Assembly (NCBI GenBank): GCA_004794655.1
Contig: SMMW01000522.1
Coordinates: 3,596,001 to 3,660,000, forward strand
Source of the DNA: Marisa cornuarietis
Taxonomy: Eukaryota; Mollusca; Gastropoda; Architaenioglossa; Ampullariidae
Length of the DNA: 64,000 nucleotides
Direction: 5' to 3'
Shown: positions 53,733 to 61,803 of the stretch, piece by piece
Layout: each line of letters begins with the position of its first letter
How positions within the stretch are numbered: the stretch's first letter is position 1
Made by a program: the position numbers and the translations under genes
The notes under the pieces: model-generated
What the model was told of the DNA's origin: nothing
Seen by the model: only the letters and a program-made list of their open reading frames with translations
Database searches by the model: none

Positions 53733-56700
53733 GTTTTGCTAAAGGAATAAATGAATAAATGTATATTTATAGGGACGGACTTTCGATTTGTGCTTCACGT
53801 TTGCTGCGTTTGTTATGCAGGTTACTAAAAAAAAAAAAAAAAAAAAAAAAATTGGTGTGCTCTGTTGTTTGTAGCAGCAAACTCTTAAACAAAAATTAAT
53901 GAGGGTATTAACGACACTCGATGAAGACTTATTAAGGCATAAACTTCCTCTAATGCTTGACACTTTTCCTTGTGCTGTATATACGGCTAATAGCCATCTG
54001 TATCACACCTACAATACGCTTTGACATCGCTTTTGAAGTAAGATTCCTCACTCTGGGGATTTTTTCTGTGGAGTGGGTTACTACACGTTTGATTCCTTAA
54101 CGTTATCTTTCCTCATTTACTAACCACTCACGTGTAAACAACTCTTATTATGTTCAAATAGGATGCAGATCCTAGTGCACTTGTCCTTATGTTTGCAGTA
54201 TGTATTACATTACTGAATTAAATGTAGACATTGACAATAGACTTGTAGACCTTGTTATATACTGGGAAAATAATTTACATTTATAAGGGGCCCGGAGTAT
54301 CTTCTGTCCCGGGGCCCGTGCTGGCTCTCGGCGGCCCTGAATAACGGGTGAGGAAAGGGACAAGGTGAGGAAAGGGACAGCACAGAACCGTTCGATCTAC
54401 TACCCGCTACAAAAATAAAGAGAGCCCTAACCTAACTTTGGCAACATTACCAGGGTGGTTACAGTTATCCCATGTTATTCTGGTTTGCTTACATATACGT
54501 TTCGCAGAAAAACATTTTAATAAGCGAATATTTTCACATGGAAAAATGGCAGTTTACCTGAGCCTGGTTGTAAGTCGCCCTTGCAATTATGGTTATTAGC
54601 TAACGTTCATGTCTATCGCACAAGGCCATGTTCTATATTTGCGTCTTTTCTTTTCACTGCAGAAATCAAAAGGACACTGATATAGCAAACTTGTGATTAG
54701 AACTGCTGTGAAGAACTGTTGTGAAGAATCCCTAAATTATCTCATTAAAAACCAAACCAACTGAAAAAAATAAGTGTCCCATTCATCAACACAGCAAATA
54801 TGACATAGGTCAGATCAGTGTGCAGTGGTATAGCTATGCATCCCAATTTCGAAATACAGTAATTTCACAAATTTTGGAATTGCATCCAGATTATTTTTAA
54901 GGAGTTATTACTCAACAAACATTTTATGTTAAGTCTCAGGTGATTCCAATGATGAGCAGCACGATTAACTGAAAACATACTTTCGTAAAGTTTACTGCCT
55001 GTGGTGTAAATCTTACCCTCTGCTTTACGCGTTCAAGTATACCTACACCAGCTGAAAAAATTTTCCCATTTTTATGTCAACAGCCCCATCAAACATTTTA
55101 AATGTCGCGGTCAAGTCACCTCCAATTCGTCGGATCTTGAGAAAGGGTAACCTAAAATACAGCAGTCTCTCACTATATAACATGTTTGCAAACGGTTACT
55201 AATTTTGTGGCGACAGTCTCTTCAACTTTGGACTCCACACTATATTACTATATTACACATTGGCTCCAATGATGCTTCATTAAAGAAATGTGTCTCAAAC
55301 CAAGAATTACAATGTTTTCTCTATTAAGCCCAACATTTTATTGGCTTTATTAAGTACCTTTTTATGTCAAGATGAAAGGATAATAAAGAATATTAAACTA
55401 TTAAAGGTTATTCTAAGGTCTTTTTCACTGTCCCGTCGCTAAAAAAATAAATAATGGATATGTAGTGTCTCCTTGCACCTGCGTCTCTGCATATCAGTAT
55501 CACTTTGCGATTGGTGGCTTTGATTAAATCTATATATCACCCTCACACCTTCTGCAAACTGACAGAACCCATCCGTGGGGAATCGTTTATAAACACAGTA
55601 ACAAGAACTGGTCTCAGTGAACTCCCTGCAGAATGCCACTGCATACGTGAACTTCTGGTGATACAGCATGGTCGACTATGACCTTTTGACTTCTAGCTAT
55701 TTAAAACCTTTGAATACAGAGGCTGATGTAAGCCATAACACAATAAGCTCGCATTTTATGCCAAAACAGTGAATTAGGCACAGTGTCGAAGGCCTTGCAC
55801 AAGTCAAAATATAGCAACTTGAAAGACGTCGTCGCAAATGTAATACAGTAAAACCGCCCTGTGAAGAATTTTCTTATTAAGACCGCATCACAAATATGAC
55901 CAAACAATTTCCACGGATGTAATTCGCTATATAAGCGTCATCTCGATTACAACTACCTCCATTCGCTACTTTCGACAGTTTGTGCTCTATTACAACATTT
56001 TCGCAGAAGTCGTGTGTTGAAAAGTATTGTGCTTCTAAAAATAGCCTGCTTCTGGTTCATTGCTTTCCCTATATTACGATTTTCTGCTTAGATAATGTAA
56101 AGTAAGTTAATGACATTTTAAAAGAGAATGTCTGGGGATTAAATGTCTAGGGGATTAAGTGTCGGGGATTAAGTGTCCGGTCACCGCTTGATCATTGGGT
56201 CACCGTTCATTTCAACCATATGGCTCCATTCATCCTTTCGTTACTATGTAAGCTAGCTGTTCGTGTCCTGTTTTTGAATCAACCACCAAGAGCATGCTCC
56301 ATCACGAGTGTGACCCCACGCTATATAAATCGCGCGTTTATTATTACTATTAGTAGTAGCAGTAGTAGTAAAACACAAAAAATTTAAAAATGTTCGTAGA
56401 AGTCGTCAAATCTAACTGTTTTTAAATTGTCATTGAATGCACATTCTAATAAGCGATGTCCCCTATCACCGGTGCTGTTAATATATTCTTGGAGAACATC
56501 ATGCCCGAAGCTCGGTGGAAGACCAATCTGCAACCTACGCTTTGCAGATGACATAGATCAGTTAGCAGGTACTAACAAAGAACTGTAAGACCTCACCAAC
56601 AGACTGACAGAAACCTCAAATGTATATGGAATGGAGACTAGCACTGAAAAGAGCAAAGTTATGATCAATGGCAACGGCAAAGCAGAGATCTATATGAACG

Positions 56701-59700
56701 GGGTACAGCTTGAAGAGGTAAGCAGCTTCAAATACTTGGGATCCATCCTTTCCAAGGACGGCAGCTCCACGCAAAATCTGCAGTGTGGTCGATTTGCGTG
56801 ATTTTACACGTTTTTCATGTGGTACTGCGTAGCTTTCTTGATGATTTTATCTAACGTAATCATGCTCATTGTTGCTGCCTTTTCGCTATGTAAATTTTTT
56901 TGTATTTGATATTGAATCTTTGCTTCAGGAATACATATGGACTTTGGGTGTTCCTGCTTATACTGGGGCTGTACTCGGTCTTTCTTGCCTGCCTCACCTA
57001 CTTCGTTGTAACTAACGACTCTCTTTATGGCAAGACAGACAATAACACAATGCTGTCTGACAACAAGAACCATGGTTATGACGTTAGTATACCCACGTAA
57101 TTATTTTCGCCTGCAATAAACGAAGTTACACCCACAATATTAACGAAAAACATTATTATACTTTTCTTTGAAAACAATGGCAGTAGCTTTATGAGTAGAT
57201 CTTGATGATCGTTTCGTGTGTGTCAACTAAGGGACGGGTGCACACTGCACAGTGTTCCGCTAGCTGGATGGTTAATTAACGTCTACCGTTCACGTAAAAT
57301 GCTTATACAAAATTAACAGCTTAGCGGCCTGCGAGGCGTTAGTCATCCAGCCTCATATGTACGTTCAGGACATCCAAATGCGAGCATTTTTTTACGAACA
57401 GAGTCACAAATATGACTTTAGAAGCCACTCAGTAACTAAATCCCAACCAAGCTCTAAGTGAAAGAATTCTGGATACTGAGTGTAACTTTATGATGTAACC
57501 TCTTCTTTTCTGAAATAAACATTAAAGTATAATTCGGATGGTCGTGCAGATTTTAAACAATATGAAATTTATTGCTTCGACAAATTTTTACATCATTTTT
57601 GTTTCGTGGAATTCAAAGGAATAGATAAGGAGGCAATTTAGTTCTTTAACATCGCAAGACATTTACAGTACAGCATTTTCACCGTTAAATATCAAGAGTG
57701 ATGTAATAATTTTATCAAGTTGGAAATGCGACAATTTATTCTTTGTAACACTTTTGTATTTCTTTATTTCAGTCAAAGACTCCGCACAGTCTATGTTTGT
57801 GGATCGTGGCAGCCTATTGCGTGATTGGGGTAATCAAGGAAGTGGTCCAAATGATAGTACAGGTATGTGGTGATAATATGCGAACCTTCTGATGCTTATA
57901 TACCATTTTCATCTAGCTCTTCCTCCTCAACGCGCGTGACTGTCGTCGCTACATCTTTGTTTCTTCGAAGTGTGTGGGTAAAAAAGAGAGCAAGCCACGT
58001 GTTTTCTGTTTTTATCTACACGTCCCGAATGTCGCTTATAGGATATACGCTTTTCCTTTCTGCTAACCAACTAATCAACGGGTGGTCATCTAGTCAACCC
58101 GAATATCGCTAAACCTCACTCGGTTATACTGTAGCTAAAGCACTCGTCAATACGACAGTAAGAATCTCGGCTAAAACATACCTCTCTCTGAATGTGACAC
58201 CGTTTAAGGGCTCACACTCGGTGGTTTCCTAAACCCTCTGTGTGTGTGTGTGAGAGAGAGAGATAGAGATAGAGAGAGAGAGAGATGACAAATTTTTATT
58301 TACAAGGGTAAGAGAATAAGCAAAAGTTATGCTTTTACGTCTAACCCTCGAAGAAAATGAAACATTACATTAATTCAAAACAAGATATTAAAATCATATA
58401 GAAACAAACAAAAAGGTTGATATCTGAACTGACAGGGGTTTTTTGCCTAAAGCTCAAACAACATATGGTCCATGTTCGTTTTATCAGTGCGAGCTGTCGC
58501 GTGTCGCATGCTGTTTTAGCACAGGTCTAGCAGCGGGGGCGGGAGGAGGCAGCCGGAGGGGTAAAATTTTTGCGTAATTGCTTTCTTTTACGTCATTGTC
58601 GCGTGCGATGACGGAGGGTGTGAGTTGTGCAACTGCGAGAAAATCGGAAAGTGTCGAGTACATTGGGAGCGATTGGACGCGTCGCTAGCATCGGGCGTTC
58701 CGAGTGCCTGCTGCGACTGTGTGGTTGTGAGCGTGCTTGCGAGGGTAGAGTGTGGCGCCCGATTGCATTACACGACACGAGCAATAGATGTTTGAGTAGG
58801 AAGGGGGGAAATTTGTGTTTTACACAAAGCCAGCAAATAAGGTTATATCATGGGATGAACTTCTTGCACTTCACGTAGCCAGTTTTCAGGAGGAAAAAAA
58901 TGTCAGTCATACTCAACGATGGAGTCAGCAAGATCAGCCTTGATTCGCCTACCCTCAAAGAGACGGCGTGGAAATCTCCCGATATGTTTTGATCACCTCA
59001 GGAACAAAAGGAGGTCCGTTAGATCTCGATAATTGTTGGTTCCGGCGGCAATTTTTAAGATGAAACTCTTAATCACCATTCCTAATTACCTCTGCGACTT
59101 TTTCTCCTGGTTGTACAATGATAATGATGATAGCAAGTCATTGATAGATCCACGGATACATAGGAAGAAGTGAATAAAGGCAAAGAAGCAGTAATCTGGG
59201 GAATATATCCCAAGATACAACTGTTAAGAAAACATTCTCACCTGTGCAAACAAAGAAGTCAAATCCAGAAGTCACATTAATTTTAACAGTTATGATTAAT
59301 TTATTCATTTGCACAGCTCTCCTATTAGTGTAACCTTGACATCATGACAGCATTCCAAGCTGACATAAGCGATTGGAATTCTTTTTGTACAGACTCGAAG
59401 CTTTTAACTTTCAAACAGAAGGATGATTATGTTCAAAAATTTCCTTCACTGTCTTTCCATGAATATGCTACTTGTGTACGATGTAAGATGTTTCTGTTCC
59501 ATTCGTTTCCTGTGATGTTTACAATTTAGTGCCACTTTTTATATCTATCACCAGAAAGGCCGATATTTTGCCGACAAACAGAATTTATTTGAATGGATTC
59601 TGTACATGACGTCGCTTGTGTTTACTGCACCATTTCTGCTCGGCTACTCGTACCATTGGCAATGGGAAGCTGGCTCTCTGGCTGTCTTTTCCGCCTGGTT

Positions 59701-61720
59701 CAACTTCCTTGTCGTTCTCCAAAGGTTTGGTTAGCTTTCAAATAATCACTTGAATATTTTTGAATATCAGAGAATGTCAATATTGTAATGCATATAAACG
59801 GTATATTTCGTTAAGCCCCACGAGAATGAACTTTACTAAAATAAAATGATAGATCGAAAGTTGTCAATAAATTCTTAGCTGGCGCCCAGAATAATGCTAT
59901 TATCCTCGTAAATATGGAATATATCAGAAGCTGTAACAGTACAAACAAAATTAGTAAAATAATAAGTATACAGAGTTTGGCTTATGCCAGTGTTTAAAAT
60001 TCAATGTAACACATCTGCGAGCACATTAAAACACCAATACTGTATATTTTTCTTTCAGATTGGATTTCTTTGGTATCTACGTGGTGATGTTTCTTGAAAT
60101 CTTGAGCACTCTACTGCAAGCGCTCTGTGTGTTTTCCGTGCTGTTCGTTGCTTTTGGATTGTCTTTCTTCATACTTTTGTCACACGAGGTACAACAAAAA
60201 AAAAATCAAAGAAATACTGAGTAAACGAAATTAGTATTAAAAAATTTTTGATAAAATTTGATAAGCATTGCACGTGATATGTGTTGTTATCAGAAACCAT
60301 ATTCATCAAGTCCAAAGTCTGATAGTTGTATTCATAACCCCCAGGGGGTATTTCAATTTTCACATACACGCACTACACAGTTTAAAAAAGCACAGAGTAT
60401 CTCAAAACTATGTATAAAATATATAGAACAGAGTAAATGCAGATAAACAAATGAATGTCTGCTGCCTCGATAATTTAATTTTTATTCATCCTTTGTGCTG
60501 TGACTTCAGTAGTTATGTTTTACAATTTTCATCAGGTTCAAAACCACATCTATTTTAGCGCTACCAAACAGATGTGAAACGTATATAAGTTTGGATTTAA
60601 AATCTTTCTCTTTCGAAAAACTTTCACATAACAAAATACTGGTATTTATCTCCAGTAGTATTTAGACTGCATTTTTATATCATCGCTCACATCTTGGCAC
60701 ATTATTGTATCACTCCTTTGTACGGAGAGATTATTATTTTTGTTCTAAACATACTTTTTGACTTGCGGTAAAAAAAGATTTGTTGCATATTGATTATTAA
60801 AATTAGTCTTTAGACGTAAGTAACGTACATCATAACTGTATTCAAAAACATGCGGTTTACATTTTTCTGTTCGCAGACTTTTTGAACATTTAGAGGTACA
60901 TCGTGCATCCCAAATGCTGTAATAATGAGAGAGAGAGACACACAAAAGCTTTCTGTGATTCTTAACTAATTACAGTGTCATAAAGTAATAAGAACATTTA
61001 AAATAAAACACCATTAGCTATCATGAACGTTCTAAAAAGGAAAATTCTTTAAATCGTTTTATACATGGGAAAAGCATAGGTGACAAATTTTTATAGAGTT
61101 AGCAAAATCGTAACTATCAGTTCTTCACATTAACACATGACTTTCCTACATTAAACATTAATTCGCTATAATCCATGAATTATATAAAAGGCGCTTCTAC
61201 TTAGAACGAAGCTGGTATACTAAGCAGAGTAAATAAAAAGTTGAAAGCTGACTATTCCAAAATAAGACACTAACGTTGGGGCCAGTTGCACAACGCATTT
61301 CTAGTTTTAAACACTTTTAGGCCTTCACTCTATTTAGATAATCAGTTTAAAGTGCACACCATAATTTTAGAATGTTTAAAAATAAAACTGCTTTAAGTAA
61401 GGTAAGTTGTTTAAGTCTGACTTTCCGTCCTGTCAGTACAATTTTATTGTATGTTCTTGTGCAATGCATCTAAATGGCAGAGAAGAGATTTTGCTTCTTT
61501 AGAACAGTTTTAAGGTTTAGAAACATATTGTGCAGCTGGCCTATAACTATACTGTCTTTAGAGATAAAACAGATTTTTTCCAGTATAAAGAATACAGGTC
61601 TTTCTTATTCTGTGCTGAAAATTTTTATGTAGATGATAACGGTTGTGGTGACAGTGATAATAACAATAAGGATATTCGAATAGCTTCTCTTATTGAACAA
61701 ATTGGTATAGTTGTTCTAGA

Positions 61721-61803
<83 letters not shown>

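Larger units (their letters stand above)
50484..54339 (+). mobile_element. hAT-like element, 3.86 kb, 8-bp TSD
   Basis: Left end CAGGCCTGACGAGAG and right end CTCTCGGCGGCCCTG equal those of the 311-bp MITE at 5.3 kb. AATAACGG flanks both sides (50476-50483 and 54340-54347), a perfect 8-bp duplication. The interior holds two diverged direct repeats, about 51409-52495 and 52496-54290, described separately. No intact transposase is visible. It makes up over half of TRPA intron 17. Confidence 0.9.
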
